DNA from: Allobosea thiooxidans
GTDB taxonomy: Bacteria > Pseudomonadota > Alphaproteobacteria > Rhizobiales > Beijerinckiaceae
NCBI RefSeq assembly: GCF_900168195.1
Contig: NZ_FUYX01000004.1
Span: 248,001 to 312,000 of the forward strand
Reading direction: 5' to 3'
DNA: 64,000 nt
The notes under the pieces are model-generated. The model saw only the letters and a program-made list of their open reading frames with translations. It made no database searches and was not told the DNA's origin. Shown in pieces: positions 8,522 to 20,805 of this stretch (position 1 is its first letter; every line of letters starts with the position of its first letter). The translations under genes and the position numbers were made by a program.

Positions 8522-9691
8522 ATGAGCGATCTCTCCCCCAGCCTGGCCGACCCGCAGAAGGAGGCGAACGAGCCTTCGAGCCCGGTCGCGCGCTTCGGGC
8601 CCGACACGCCCTTGCTAATGGATTGCGGCGTGGTGCTCGATCGCTGGCAGATCGCCTACCAGACCTATGGCGAGCTCAACGCCGCGAAATCCAATGCGAT
8701 CCTGGTCTGCCACGCGCTGACCGGCGACCAGTATGTCGCGAGCCGGAACCCGATCACCGGTAAGGGCGGCTGGTGGACCTCGATGATCGGCCCCGGCAAG
8801 CCGGTCGATACCGAGCGCTTCTTCGTGATCTGCGCCAATGTCATCGGCGGCTGCACCGGCACGACCGGCCCGGCCTCGACCAACCCGACGACGGGCAAGC
8901 CCTGGGGTCTGTCCTTCCCGGTCGTCACCATCCGCGACATGGTGCGGGCTCAGGCCGCGCTGATCGACTCGCTCGGCATCGAGACGCTGTTCTGCGTCGC
9001 CGGCGGTTCGATGGGCGGCATGCAGGTGCTGCAATGGGCGGCGAGCTATCCGGGCCGCGTGTTCTCGGCGCTGCCGCTGGCGACGGGCGCCAAGCACTCG
9101 GCCCAGAACATCGCATTCCACGAGGTCGGCCGGCAGGCGGTGATGGCCGACCCGGACTGGCGGCAAGGACGCTATCTCGAAGAGGGCACGCGGCCGGCCA
9201 AGGGGCTTTCGGTGGCGCGGATGGGCGCGCATATCACCTATCTCTCCGAGCAGGCCCTGCACCGCAAGTTCGGCCGCAAGCTGCAGGACAGGGAGGCGCC
9301 GACCTTCTCCTTCGACGCGGACTTTCAAGTGGAGAGTTACCTCCGCCACCAGGGCCTCTCCTTCGTCGAGCGCTTCGACGCCAATTCCTATCTCTACGTC
9401 ACGCGGGCGATGGATTATTTCGACCTCGCCGACGACCATGACGGCGTGCTGGCGCGCGCCTTCGCCGGCACGAAGACGCGCTTCTGCGTCGCGTCGTTCA
9501 CCTCCGACTGGCTGTTCCCTACCGCCGACTCGCGCGCGATCGTGCACGCACTCAATGCGGCCGGCGCCTCGGTCTCCTTCGTCGAGCTGGAGAGCGACAA
9601 GGGGCACGACGCCTTCCTGCTGGAGGAGCCCAATCTCTTCGCCACGACGCGCGGCTTCATCGGCGCCGCGGCACGGGCACGCGGACTCTGA
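8522..9691 (+). CDS. metX: Homoserine O-acetyltransferase
   Basis: Alpha/beta-hydrolase-fold acyltransferase that activates homoserine for methionine synthesis; cytoplasmic. 389 residues, typical for MetX. The nucleophile Ser163 lies in GGSMGGMQ, with the catalytic Asp/His likely in FTSDWLFP and DKGHDAF. The motifs CHALTGDQ and [11 protein letters not shown] near residue 105 match the family. It is followed after two bases by metW, the usual alphaproteobacterial pair. Acyl-donor preference (acetyl versus succinyl) has not been settled from sequence and is known to vary within this family. Confidence 0.95.
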   Translation: MSDLSPSLADPQKEANEPSSPVARFGPDTPLLMDCGVVLDRWQIAYQTYGELNAAKSNAILVCHALTGDQYVASRNPITGKGGWWTSMIGPGKPVDTERFFVICANVIGGCTGTTGPASTNPTTGKPWGLSFPVVTIRDMVRAQAALIDSLGIETLFCVAGGSMGGMQVLQWAASYPGRVFSALPLATGAKHSAQNIAFHEVGRQAVMADPDWRQGRYLEEGTRPAKGLSVARMGAHITYLSEQALHRKFGRKLQDREAPTFSFDADFQVESYLRHQGLSFVERFDANSYLYVTRAMDYFDLADDHDGVLARAFAGTKTRFCVASFTSDWLFPTADSRAIVHALNAAGASVSFVELESDKGHDAFLLEEPNLFATTRGFIGAAARARGL

Positions 9692-9693
9692 GC

Positions 9694-10317
9694 ATGGCCT
9701 TCAGCGACACCCAGACCAGCCGCATCGACCTGAGGCTCGTCGCCGAGATGGTGCAGCCCGGCACGCGCGTGCTCGATGTCGGCTGCGGCGACGGCGCACT
9801 GCTCGCTCTGCTGGCCGAGACCCGCCGGGTCGATGCGCGCGGCATCGAGCTTTCGCGCGAAGGCGTGGCCGATTGCGTGGCGCGCGGACTTTCGGTGATC
9901 CAGGGCGACGCCGATACCGACCTTGCCGACTACCCGGACGACTCGTTCGACTACGTCATTCTCTCCCAGACGATCCAGGCGACGCGCAATCCCCGCCTCG
10001 TGCTCGAGCAGATGCTGCGCATCGGCCGGCACGCCATCGTCTCCTTCCCGAATTTCGGCCATTGGCGGATGCGCTCCCAGGTGTTCTTCCAGGGGCGAAT
10101 GCCTGTGACCGACGCCCTGCCCTATTCCTGGTGGGACACGCCCAACATCCATTTCTGCACGATCCGCGACTTCGTCACGCTCTGCGACCAGATCGGCGCC
10201 AAGAAGGAGCGCGCGGTGGCGCTCGACGCCGCCGGCGGCAAGGTCGGCGTCAACGCGCCCTGGTGGTTCTGGAACCTGTTCGGCGCGCAGGCGGTGTTCC
10301 TGCTGAAGCGGGGGTGA
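9694..10317 (+). CDS. metW: Methionine biosynthesis protein MetW
   Basis: Class I SAM-methyltransferase fold, 207 residues, with the SAM-binding motif VLDVGCGDGALL at about residues 26-37 and the MetW-specific stretches SQTIQATRNP and SFPNFGHWRMR. Known to pair with MetX in many proteobacteria and to be needed for its full activity. The start is two bases after the metX stop, so translation is coupled. The catalytic role of MetW as a methyltransferase is unproven; a partner role for MetX is the safer reading. Confidence 0.93.
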   Translation: MAFSDTQTSRIDLRLVAEMVQPGTRVLDVGCGDGALLALLAETRRVDARGIELSREGVADCVARGLSVIQGDADTDLADYPDDSFDYVILSQTIQATRNPRLVLEQMLRIGRHAIVSFPNFGHWRMRSQVFFQGRMPVTDALPYSWWDTPNIHFCTIRDFVTLCDQIGAKKERAVALDAAGGKVGVNAPWWFWNLFGAQAVFLLKRG

Positions 10318-10328
10318 TGGGCTCAGCC

Positions 10329-10419
10329 GTCATGCTCGCCCCTGTGGCGAGCATCCACGTCTTGAACGCGCCCTCAATCGGCAAAGACGTGGATGGTCGG
10401 GACAAGCCCGCCCATGACG
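10329..10419. repeat. Dispersed two-hairpin intergenic repeat, copy 1
   Basis: Begins with GTCATGCTCGCC, which pairs with GGCGAGCAT, and ends with ATGGTCGGG pairing with CCCGCCCAT, then GACG. An outer pairing of CCACGTCTT with AAGACGTGG is also present. The closing hairpin matches those at 39551-39643, 40878-40956 and 60597-60689. Confidence 0.72.
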
Positions 10420-10443
10420 AAAAAGGGCCGCTTGCGCGGCCCT
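10420..10443 (-). terminator. Rho-independent terminator of clpB
   Basis: On the minus strand an 8-bp stem (AGGGCCGC/GCGGCCCT) with a 4-base loop is followed by a T run. It is placed 60 bases beyond the clpB stop codon. Confidence 0.85.
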
Positions 10444-10503
10444 CCCCCATTCGTCTGTTTCGCAGACACCTTCTTCCCCAGAGGGAGAAGAAAGTCAGCC
10501 ATG

Positions 10504-13122
<2,619 letters not shown>

Positions 13123-13298
13123 TCAAATCACTCCGCCCGCGGAACGCGCCCCGTAGCAACGCGGTTCCACTGCCCTTCCGTCTGGATAGGGCGCCCTTTC
13201 GGGCCGCCCCTCGCCCTCCAAGATAGTGTGACATTGGCGCAACGGAAGAGGGCGCCGGCGACAATTGACCTGGCGCAAGCGGCAGGCGCAGATCGGGC

Positions 13299-13607
13299 AT
13301 GGCCGGAACCAAGCGACAGCAGGCGATTCGCAAGGCGCTGCGAGCACTGGCGCCGGGCATTCCGCTCTCCGATGCCGAGGCGGTCATCACGCTGGCGGAG
13401 CGGCGGCACATGAAGGATCTGCCGCCTTCCACGGCGTTGTGGCTCGCGCTCGGCAGCCATGTCCGCCACGTCCACACCGATTACGAGCATCTGCTGGCGG
13501 AAGGCTACGACCGCGACGCCGCCCGCTTCTTCGTCGCTGACGAGACCGACGCCGTCCTCGCCGGCTGGGGCTGCCAGCGCTCGGTCAGCGAGGGCGAGGA
13601 CGACTAG
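13299..13607 (+). CDS. DUF2293 domain protein
   Basis: Small 102-residue soluble protein. It shows the pattern of the DUF2293 family: a helical N-terminus, then AERRHMKDLPPSTALWLAL, VRHVHTDYEHLL and GYDRDAARFFV. Function is unknown. Divergent from clpB and followed by a repeat-containing spacer, so probably transcribed alone. The start ATG has only a weak purine stretch upstream. The family call rests on pattern memory rather than a search. Confidence 0.75.
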   Translation: MAGTKRQQAIRKALRALAPGIPLSDAEAVITLAERRHMKDLPPSTALWLALGSHVRHVHTDYEHLLAEGYDRDAARFFVADETDAVLAGWGCQRSVSEGEDD

Positions 13608-13630
13608 TGCGGTATCGGCGCCCTCCCAAA

Positions 13631-13660
13631 AAAACCGGCTCCCACTTTTCGGGCCGATGC
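13631..13660. repeat. Short intergenic repeat-like segment
   Basis: The stretch AAAACCGGCTCCCACTTTTC and what follows resembles a widespread Hyphomicrobiales intergenic repeat core (AAAACCGG-TCCCACTTTT). Only one copy is visible in this window, so the assignment rests on recollection of the family. Confidence 0.4.
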
Positions 13661-13753
13661 CAGCGGATTGATCGAAACGGATACAAGATTTGATCTGTCA
13701 GGACCGGGCGGCACGGCTATGGTCCGCCCGCCCTTCCCGCACCGGACCGGACC

Positions 13754-14539
13754 ATGCGCATCGAAACGCTCTATCGCTACCCCGTCAAAGGCCTTTCGCC
13801 GGAGCGGGTGAAGCGCGCCAACCTGCTCGCCGACGGGTATTTCCCGGGCGACCGCCTCTTCGCCATCGAGAACGGTCCTTCCGGCTTCGACCCGGCCGAG
13901 CCGGTGCACCAGCCGAAGATCAAGTACCTGATGCTGATGCGCAACGAGTCGCTGGCCCGGCTCAAGACCCGCTACGATGATGCCACCGGCAACCTCGTCA
14001 TCCATGAAGGCGGGCAGGAAGTGCTGCGCGCCGCGACCGCCAACGACGACGGCCGCACCGCGATCACGCGCTTCTTCGCAGGCTTCATGCCTGAGGAGTT
14101 GCGCGGCGAACCGAAGCTGCTCACGGCGCCTTCGACCTATCGCTTCACCGATTCCCGCTCGGGCTTCGTCTCGATCATCAATCTCGCCAGCGTCGCCGAT
14201 CTCGAAGGGCGCCTCGGGCGGCCGGTCGATCCGCTGCGCTTCCGCGGCAACCTGATGGTGAGCGGGCTCGCACCCTGGGCGGAGAACGACCTCGTCGGCC
14301 GGGATATCGCAGGACCTGAAGGCCTGCGGCTGCAGGTGATCAAGCGGATCGAACGCTGCGCGGCCACAAATGTCGACCCGGAGACCGGGGAGCGCGACAT
14401 GCAGATCCCCAAGGCCCTGATGCAGCATTACGGCCATGTCGATTGTGGCATCTATTGCCGCGTCATCGCCGGAGGCAGCCTGAGCGAAGGCGACGGGCTG
14501 ACGCCTGCGGAAGCGCCGGCCGAACTCGGCATCGCCTGA
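13754..14539 (+). CDS. MOSC domain protein
   Basis: 261 residues. The N-terminal beta-barrel half (MRIETLYRYPVKGLSPE) and the C-terminal MOSC half carry the conserved Cys around residue 201 in ERCAATNVDPETGERD. MOSC proteins bind molybdenum cofactor and carry out sulfur transfer or N-hydroxylated-compound reduction (YcbX/mARC relatives). No ferredoxin domain is fused, so an electron partner would be separate. The start ATG lacks a strong ribosome site. A bidirectional terminator follows. Confidence 0.88.
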   Translation: MRIETLYRYPVKGLSPERVKRANLLADGYFPGDRLFAIENGPSGFDPAEPVHQPKIKYLMLMRNESLARLKTRYDDATGNLVIHEGGQEVLRAATANDDGRTAITRFFAGFMPEELRGEPKLLTAPSTYRFTDSRSGFVSIINLASVADLEGRLGRPVDPLRFRGNLMVSGLAPWAENDLVGRDIAGPEGLRLQVIKRIERCAATNVDPETGERDMQIPKALMQHYGHVDCGIYCRVIAGGSLSEGDGLTPAEAPAELGIA

Positions 14540-14552
14540 GAGGCGCTCCAGC

Positions 14553-14581
14553 AAAAAAAGGGCCCTCGCGGGCCCTTTTTC
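14553..14581. terminator. Bidirectional Rho-independent terminator
   Basis: An A run, GGGCCC, a 4-base loop, GGGCCC and a T run form a symmetric terminator lying between convergent MOSC and DUF4167 genes. It can serve both strands. Confidence 0.9.
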
Positions 14582-14605
14582 AAATCTGTCGACGGTGTCC
14601 GCGGC

Positions 14606-15598
14606 TCACTCGGCCGGGCCATCCGCCTCGGAGCCGAGGGCGTCCATCACCTCGCGCGGCGAGCGGCGACGGCGCGTACGCTTGGGTGCCGGCTCCTCGG
14701 AAACCTCGGGCGCCGGCTCAACCGCCGCAGCCGCCTCTGCCGGCGGCGCCTCGACCGGCTCCGGCGCGGCGACCCGCACGGGGTTGGTCAGGAAGGACGG
14801 CAGCGCGGCGGCGACATCCTCGCCCGCATCGCTCTCGACTTCACGCTCGCGACGCGGACGGCGCTCGCGCTGGGGACGCTCGCCGCGCTCGAGGCGGCGC
14901 TCGCCCTGAGCCTGCTCGGGAGCAATCTCGGCCGAACCCTCTGCGACCGGAATGTCGGAACGCGGCGCATCGGGGCGCGGCGCGTAGCCGCCGGCAGCAC
15001 CCTGGCCGCCTTCGGCATTGCGGTCGAAGCGGCGCTCGCCGCGGTCCTGGCGGTCGAAACGACGGTCGTTGTTGAAGCGCTCGCGGCGGTTCTGGCGATC
15101 GAAGCGCTGGCCGCCCTGCGGCTGCCCCTCGCCACCCTCGCCCTCGGCACGCTGTCCGCCATGGCCGTTATAGCCATTGGCTCCGCCATGGCCATTGGCC
15201 GAGCGGAAGTCCGGCTGCGGACCAGTACCGGGCTGGAAGGGCTGAGCCTCCTCGTCGCCTTCCTCGTCGCCCTCGTCAGCATCCTCGACGAAGGCGCGGT
15301 TCGGCGGGAAGGAATGGCCGAACTGCTGGGCCATCTGCTCCTGAGCCGCAAGCAGGATGCGATAGTAGTGCTCGGCGTGCTGGAAATAGCTCTCCGCCGC
15401 AACCGTATCACCGGAAGACTGAGCGTCCCGCGCCAGCTGCAAATACTTCTCGGCGACATGTTGCGCCGTGCCGCGGACCTTCACGTCCGGACCATTGGAT
15501 TCGTAGCTACGCTGCAACGGGTTGGGAGATTTGCGATTGCCGTTATTGTTGCCGTTATTGTTACGGCCGCGCATACGCCGGTTCTGACCTGGTCTCAT
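14606..15598 (-). CDS. DUF4167 domain protein
   Basis: 330 residues, with a folded N-terminal DUF4167 region (about residues 25-100: NPLQRSYESNGPDVKVRGTA, AEKYLQLARDAQSSGD, AESYFQHAEHYYRI) followed by a long low-complexity tail rich in Gly, Arg, Gln, Glu and Asp. The tail contains repeated RFDRQ/RRFDR units and a final basic KRTRRRRSPREVMDAL. The N-terminus is also basic and Asn/Gly-rich. This looks like an RNA-binding or condensate-prone protein; function is unproven. Conserved next to prmC and prfA in alphaproteobacteria, which hints at a translation-linked role (inference). Confidence 0.9.
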   Translation of the reverse strand: MRPGQNRRMRGRNNNGNNNGNRKSPNPLQRSYESNGPDVKVRGTAQHVAEKYLQLARDAQSSGDTVAAESYFQHAEHYYRILLAAQEQMAQQFGHSFPPNRAFVEDADEGDEEGDEEAQPFQPGTGPQPDFRSANGHGGANGYNGHGGQRAEGEGGEGQPQGGQRFDRQNRRERFNNDRRFDRQDRGERRFDRNAEGGQGAAGGYAPRPDAPRSDIPVAEGSAEIAPEQAQGERRLERGERPQRERRPRREREVESDAGEDVAAALPSFLTNPVRVAAPEPVEAPPAEAAAAVEPAPEVSEEPAPKRTRRRRSPREVMDALGSEADGPAE

Positions 15599-15992
15599 TC
15601 GCGTCTGTCTCGCGCTTCTGTGTTCAAAGCAACCGTGGTGCCGTCATGCGCGTTGCGACGCACAGCGGGTTGCGACGCTGTGTCGGACTGAGTTGACCCG
15701 AAGGGGCGATACGCCGTTTCTGGTCTTCACGCGCTCTTTTCCAAAAAGGGCCCAACCCCGGAGGGGTCCCACCCCATGAGCCGATCGGCGCCAAGCGCCC
15801 TCGGGGCTCCACCCGGCTTGTCAGCTGCGTCGTCCCGGGAACACGCCCGCAAACGACGCCGAACTCGAGCAAATCCTGTACGATCGGAAACTGCCCAGAG
15901 GCCCGGCTCTGACGCCACCAGCTTCGGCTGGAAGTTGCATAACTGCTTTTGGCGGCTTCTCCAAGCGAAATCGACCAAAAGCCTGTGCACTT
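15599..15992 (-). other. 394-base leader/spacer between prmC and the DUF4167 gene
   Basis: No gene is supported here. On the minus strand a hairpin-prone stretch (15739-15775) offers two alternative pairings, CCCC-TCC-GGGG or GGG(A)CCC with GGGCCC, directly followed by five T residues. It might act as an attenuator or partial terminator in the long leader of the DUF4167 gene. The rest shows no clear structure. Confidence 0.4.
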
Positions 15993-16832
15993 TCAAGTGA
16001 GCGCGAAGATCAGCGCCCGCTCATGCCCACCCAGATCGTTCCTGCTGCCGCGGAATTCAAGCCCCCCGGCCTGCATCAGGGCAACCACATCCGGCCCCTG
16101 CCCCGCACCGATCTCGAACACGACGATGCCGCTCGGCGCCATCAGCGCCGGCAAGGTCCGGGCGAAGATCCGGTAGGGCCCGAGCCCGTCGGCTCCGCCA
16201 TCGAGCGCGAGCAGCGGATCGTGCTCCCGGACCTCCACGGACAGGCCAGCGATCTCGCCTGACGGAATATAGGGCGGATTGGAGACGATCACGTCGAAGC
16301 GGCCGGCCAGGCCCTCCGTCCAGCTGCCCTGCCGGAACGCCGCCCGATCGCCGACCCCGTTCAGTTCGGCATTGCCGGCCGCCATATCGCGAGCCTCCGC
16401 CGACAGATCGATGCCGAGGCCGGTCGCGCGAGGCAGTTCGCTGAGCAATGCGATCAGCAGGCAGCCCGTGCCGGTGCCAAGATCGAGCAACGAAAGCGCT
16501 TCTTCGCGCCGCCCCGCCAATGCCGCCAGCGTCACCTCGACGATCGTTTCGCTGTCCGGGCGCGGCTCCAGCGTCGCCGGCGACAGCCGAAAGCGCAGCC
16601 CCCAGAATTCGCGCTCGCCGAGAATGCGCCATACCGGCTCGCCCGCCAGGCGCCGCGTTGCGAAATCGCGCAGACGCGCAAGCGCATCGGCGGGGAGCTG
16701 CATGTCCGGATCGGGATTTTCCTGCCCGACAGCGCCTTCGACCAGAAGACGCGCATCCAGCCCCGGCGTCGCAGAGGCGGCCCGGCTGAAGCTGCGCGCA
16801 AGCAGACGCCGCGCCGACGTGACGGTCGACAC
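15993..16832 (-). CDS. prmC: Peptide chain release factor N(5)-glutamine methyltransferase
   Basis: Methylates the Gln of the GGQ motif in release factors, using SAM; cytoplasmic. 279 residues from a GTG start at 16832, chosen because AGGGGAAGG lies just upstream and the reading gives a normal PrmC N-terminal helical domain (TSARRLLARSF, GLDARLLVEGA). The catalytic motif NPPY is at about residues 184-187, the SAM motif is LLDLGTGTGCLLIAL near 110-125, and the linker has EPRPDSE. It belongs with its substrate gene prfA upstream, separated only by a small exported-protein gene. Confidence 0.94.
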   Translation of the reverse strand: MSTVTSARRLLARSFSRAASATPGLDARLLVEGAVGQENPDPDMQLPADALARLRDFATRRLAGEPVWRILGEREFWGLRFRLSPATLEPRPDSETIVEVTLAALAGRREEALSLLDLGTGTGCLLIALLSELPRATGLGIDLSAEARDMAAGNAELNGVGDRAAFRQGSWTEGLAGRFDVIVSNPPYIPSGEIAGLSVEVREHDPLLALDGGADGLGPYRIFARTLPALMAPSGIVVFEIGAGQGPDVVALMQAGGLEFRGSRNDLGGHERALIFALT

Positions 16833-16885
16833 GGCGCCTTCCCCTAGACCGGGGATAGGGTCAACCGGCCCTGCCTTGATCCGGC

Positions 16886-17140
16886 TCAGCTGTTGCCCTG
16901 CATCTTCAGGTCCATGCAGCTCTTCATCTTGGTCCGTATCGCCGACTTGCTCTCGCGCGCGCCCTTCATCTCGAGCTGGCAGGCCTTGCGCGCCTGCGCC
17001 TCGGTCATCGAGCCCTGCAGCGCCGCCGGCGGGTTCGAAGTGGTGATCTTGCGCAGGGTCCGCTCCTGAGCCTGCGAAACGCCGCTCATCGCGAAAACCA
17101 TCAGGCCCGCGATCGCGAAACCGGAAACCATCTTCATCAT
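16886..17140 (-). CDS. Small exported protein of unknown function
   Basis: 84 residues from the first of two tandem ATGs at 17140, preceded by GGGGAC. Residues 1-25 form a signal peptide with cleavage after SQA. The mature part is about 60 residues, basic, with two cysteines (KACQLEM and KSCMDLKM) that could form one disulfide in the periplasm. The C-terminus KMKSCMDLKMQGNS recalls PsiF-like repeats, but the match is weak. Inserted between prfA and prmC on the same strand. Confidence 0.75.
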   Translation of the reverse strand: MMKMVSGFAIAGLMVFAMSGVSQAQERTLRKITTSNPPAALQGSMTEAQARKACQLEMKGARESKSAIRTKMKSCMDLKMQGNS

Positions 17141-17214
17141 CGAAGTGTCCCCCATTTGCTGGTGTCGATGCCGAACCAACACGGCAATGGCGATTTTGTT
17201 TCACCGCCATGACG

Positions 17215-18300
17215 TTACGCAAGCGCCTCCTCGGCCAGCAGGCGTGCCTGATGCTCCGCCGTCAGCGCGTCGACGACCTCGTCGAGGACGAGGCCCTGCA
17301 TCATCTCGTCGAGCTTGTAGAGCGTCAGGTTGATCCGGTGGTCGGTGACGCGCCCCTGCGGGAAGTTGTAGGTCCGGATGCGCTCGGAGCGATCGCCCGA
17401 GCCGATCTGGGAACGCCGGTCCGCCGACCGCTCGGCATCGATACGCATACGCTCCATGTCGTAGAGCTTGGCGCGCAGCAGCTCATAGGCGCGGGCCTTG
17501 TTCTTGTGCTGCGAGCGCTCGTCCTGGACCAGCACCACGGTGTTGGTCGGGATATGGGTCAGGCGCACCGCCGATTCCGTCTTGTTGACGTGCTGGCCTC
17601 CGGCACCGCCGGAGCGCAGCGTGTCGATGCGGATATCGGCATCGTTGAGCGCGACGTCGACCTCGCTCGCCAGCGGCAGCGTCGCCACCGTCGCGGCCGA
17701 GGTGTGAATGCGTCCGCTCGCCTCGGTATCCGGCACGCGCTGGACACGGTGGACGCCGGATTCGAATTTGAGCCGGGCATAGACGCCGCGGCCGTTGATC
17801 TCGGCGATCACCTCCTTGTAGCCACCGACAGTGCCCTCGCTTTCCGAGAGGATATCGACGCTCCAGCCCTTCTGCGCGGCATAGCGCTGATACATGCGCA
17901 GCAGATCGCCGGCGAAGAGCGAGGCCTCGTCGCCGCCGGTGCCCGCCCGGATCTCGATGATGACGCCGCGCTCGTCGGCGGCATCCCTGGGCAGGAGCGC
18001 GATCAGGATCTCCCTCGCGCGCGCCTCGATCTCGGCGCGGGCGCTATCGCGCTCCTCATAGGCGAGGTCGCGGAATTCGGCGTCCGTCGCAGGATCGGCG
18101 ATCAGGGCCTCCGCCTCGGCCAGCGTCGCCTGCGCCTGGCGCCAGGTCGCGATCGCGGCCACCACCGGGTCGAGCTCCGACAATTCCTTGGCGAGTTCGA
18201 CGGTGCGCACCGGGTCGCTCGCCTGGTTGATCTCCTCCGTCGCGGCGGCGTGGCGCGCCACGATGCCGTCGAGACGATCCTGGGGAAGTTGAAGGGACAT
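17215..18300 (-). CDS. prfA: Peptide chain release factor 1
   Basis: Recognises UAA/UAG and triggers peptide release on the ribosome. 361 residues, normal for RF1. The GGQ motif in [16 protein letters not shown] lies near residue 235, and the stop-codon recognition tripeptide position reads P-D-T in [14 protein letters not shown]. The N-terminal helical domain and the C-terminal [14 protein letters not shown] are present. ptsP lies just upstream (54-base spacer) and prmC downstream, so factor and its modifying enzyme are likely co-expressed. Confidence 0.97.
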   Translation of the reverse strand: MSLQLPQDRLDGIVARHAAATEEINQASDPVRTVELAKELSELDPVVAAIATWRQAQATLAEAEALIADPATDAEFRDLAYEERDSARAEIEARAREILIALLPRDAADERGVIIEIRAGTGGDEASLFAGDLLRMYQRYAAQKGWSVDILSESEGTVGGYKEVIAEINGRGVYARLKFESGVHRVQRVPDTEASGRIHTSAATVATLPLASEVDVALNDADIRIDTLRSGGAGGQHVNKTESAVRLTHIPTNTVVLVQDERSQHKNKARAYELLRAKLYDMERMRIDAERSADRRSQIGSGDRSERIRTYNFPQGRVTDHRINLTLYKLDEMMQGLVLDEVVDALTAEHQARLLAEEALA

Positions 18301-18354
18301 GCGGAAACTCTTGATGACGCTGAAAGGAAATGTCGGGAGCGCGAACGAGCAGCG

Positions 18355-20622
18355 CTAGACCGGGACCTTGAACTCGGTCGCGAAGGCGGCGAGCTGCGGG
18401 CGCAAGCTGGTGGCGCCTTCCGGCGAGGCGAGCATCCAGTCCATCCGCTCCCGGAGCTTGCGGACATCGAGCGCGCGCAGCATCGCCTTGACCGGGCCGA
18501 TCGAGGCGGCCGACATCGAGAAGCCGCGATAGCCGAGCCCGATCAGCGCCATGGTCTCGAGCGGCTTGCCGCCCATCTCGCCGCAGACGGTCACCGGGCA
18601 GCCGGTTTCCGAGGCCGCCTCGACGATGCGGCGCAGCGCCCGCAAGGCGCCGACGCCGAGCGGATCGAAGCGATCAGCGACGCGCTTGTTCTCGCGGTCC
18701 GCGGCGAAGAGGAACTGCATCAGGTCGTTGGTGCCGATCGAGAGGAAATCGGCCTCGCGCGCGATTTCCGACAGCTCGAACAACAGCGAGGGCACCTCGA
18801 CCATGACGCCGACGCGCAGATCGCTCGGCGGCGCGACGCCCTGCTTCTCCAGCATCGCCTGCTCGCGGCGGATGATCATGCGGGCGCGGCGAAATTCGTC
18901 AGTGGTCGCCACCATCGGCAGCATGATCTTGAGATCGCGCCCGGCGCCGGCGCGCAACATCGCGCGCAGCTGCGCCCGAAGCAGGCGCGGCTTGTCGAGC
19001 CCGATGCGGATCGCCCGCCAGCCGAGCGCCGGATTCTCCTCCTCGACCCGCTCCATATAGGGCAGCACCTTGTCGCCGCCGATATCGAGGGTGCGGAAGG
19101 TCACGGGCCGGTCCTGCACCGCGTTCAGGACGGCGGTGTAGAGCGCCTGTTGCTCGGCGGTGGTCGGCATGTGCTGCGCCACCATGAACTGAAGCTCGGT
19201 CCGGAACAGCCCGATGCCGGAGGCGGCCGTCGCCTCGATGTTCGGGATATCGACGATCAGGCCGGCATTGATCTGCAGCGTGATCTCGACGCCGTCCCGG
19301 GTCGTCGCCGGCAGCTCCTTCAGCTTCTCGTACTGCTTCTGCTTGCGGGCGCGCAGCCGGGCCTTGTCCTTGTAGGCGTTCTCGACGTCGGGTTGCGGGC
19401 GGATCTGCACCTCGCCGGCCTGGCCGTCGACGATGATGGCATCGCCCGCCTCGACCAGCGCCGTCGCATTCGCGACCTCGCCGACGGCGGGGATGCCCAA
19501 GGCCCGTGCGACGATGGCGATGTGGCTGGTCGGGCCACCCTCCTCCAGCACGAGCCCGCGCAGATGGGCGCGGTCATAGTCGAGCAGCGCGGCCGGCCCC
19601 ATCGAACGGGCGACGACGATGGCGTTCTCCGGCAGGGATTCATGCGTCACGCCATTGGCCTTGCCGACCAGGGTGCGCAGCAGCCGGTTGGCGAGATCGT
19701 CGAGATCGTGCAGCCGCTCGCGCAGATAGGGATCGGTCTGGCGCAGCATCTTGGCGCGCGTGTCGGACTGGACGCGCTCGACGGCGGCTTCGGCAGTCAG
19801 GCCCGTCAGCACGACCTCGCGCATCCGGCGCAGCCAGCCCTGGTCATGGGCGAACATGCGGAAGGTCTCGAGCACGTCGCGGTGCTCGCCGGTATGGGCG
19901 ACGTCGCCCCGCTCGACGAGCTCGTCGATCGAGGCGCGCATCTCGCCGATCGCGGCTTCGAGGCGGCTGACCTCGGCGGCGGGGTTTTCCGCGATCAGGT
20001 TGGTGATCGCGACGCGCGGCTCGTGCAGCACGACATGGCCGAGGCCGACCCCGTCGGCGAGGATGACGCCGACGCCATGGATAGGCCGGTCGAGGCCAAT
20101 CGAGGCACCGGGCGCGGCAAGCGACTTCAGCCCGCCGGCGGCGATCATCTCCGCCATCAGCATGGCGGTGGTCTGGAGGCTCTCGATCTCCTCCTCGGAG
20201 TAGATGCGCGAGGCCCGGTTCTGGATGACGAGCACGCCCATCACCGCGCCGCCGCGCAGGATCGGGACGCCGAGGAAGGAGCGGTAGACCTCCTCGCCCG
20301 TCTCCGGGCGATAGGAGAAGGAGGGATGGGCCTGCGCGTCCGACAAGGCCAGGGGCTCGGCCTCGCTGGCGATCAGGCCGACGAGCCCCTCTCCCGCACG
20401 CATGGTGGTGAGGTGGACGGCCTCGCGGTTGAGGCCTTCGGTGGCATAGAGCTCGAGCGAGCCGTCCTCGCGCAGGACGTAGACGGAGCAGACTTCGGCG
20501 ACGAGATTGCCGGCGATCAGGACGACGAGCCGGTCGAGCCGCTCCTGCGGGCTGATCGATGCCGCCATGACCTCGCGGAGGCGGCGCAACAGAACGCCCG
20601 GTCCTCCGAGAGCGCCTCGCAT
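18355..20622 (-). CDS. ptsP: PTS-Ntr enzyme I (phosphoenolpyruvate-protein phosphotransferase)
   Basis: Transfers phosphate from PEP to the nitrogen-type phosphocarrier NPr; a regulatory PTS. 755 residues. An N-terminal GAF domain (about 20-160), then the enzyme I domain, phospho-His swivel with GGPTSHIAIVARALGIPA (His near residue 366), and the PEP-binding barrel with GIGLFRTELQF and CGEMGG. Start ATG 20622 is preferred over the in-frame ATG at 20655 because GGAGGG stands before it and homologues begin MRxxLGGPRVLL. Placed upstream of prfA, as is usual in this order. Confidence 0.94.
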   Translation of the reverse strand: MRGALGGPGVLLRRLREVMAASISPQERLDRLVVLIAGNLVAEVCSVYVLREDGSLELYATEGLNREAVHLTTMRAGEGLVGLIASEAEPLALSDAQAHPSFSYRPETGEEVYRSFLGVPILRGGAVMGVLVIQNRASRIYSEEEIESLQTTAMLMAEMIAAGGLKSLAAPGASIGLDRPIHGVGVILADGVGLGHVVLHEPRVAITNLIAENPAAEVSRLEAAIGEMRASIDELVERGDVAHTGEHRDVLETFRMFAHDQGWLRRMREVVLTGLTAEAAVERVQSDTRAKMLRQTDPYLRERLHDLDDLANRLLRTLVGKANGVTHESLPENAIVVARSMGPAALLDYDRAHLRGLVLEEGGPTSHIAIVARALGIPAVGEVANATALVEAGDAIIVDGQAGEVQIRPQPDVENAYKDKARLRARKQKQYEKLKELPATTRDGVEITLQINAGLIVDIPNIEATAASGIGLFRTELQFMVAQHMPTTAEQQALYTAVLNAVQDRPVTFRTLDIGGDKVLPYMERVEEENPALGWRAIRIGLDKPRLLRAQLRAMLRAGAGRDLKIMLPMVATTDEFRRARMIIRREQAMLEKQGVAPPSDLRVGVMVEVPSLLFELSEIAREADFLSIGTNDLMQFLFAADRENKRVADRFDPLGVGALRALRRIVEAASETGCPVTVCGEMGGKPLETMALIGLGYRGFSMSAASIGPVKAMLRALDVRKLRERMDWMLASPEGATSLRPQLAAFATEFKVPV

Positions 20623-20805
20623 CGATCTCAGCCCTCCGCCCGCCTCCTCAGCCATCGACGATACGATGCCTGTCCAGAACCTGAGTCGCCCAACCCGGTC
20701 ATGCTGCCTTCTAGCGACCAAAGACCTTATTCGGCAAGGGCCGCGCGAGCTCGAGCAAGCATCCCCCCAAGATTTCGTCGGTTTTCGCCGTCGCGGGGCA
20801 AGCTG

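Noticed and set aside
13123-13298. Heat-shock (RpoH) promoter for clpB
   Set aside because: Fragments such as CTTGGA and CCCTAT exist but with wrong spacing, so I do not call it.
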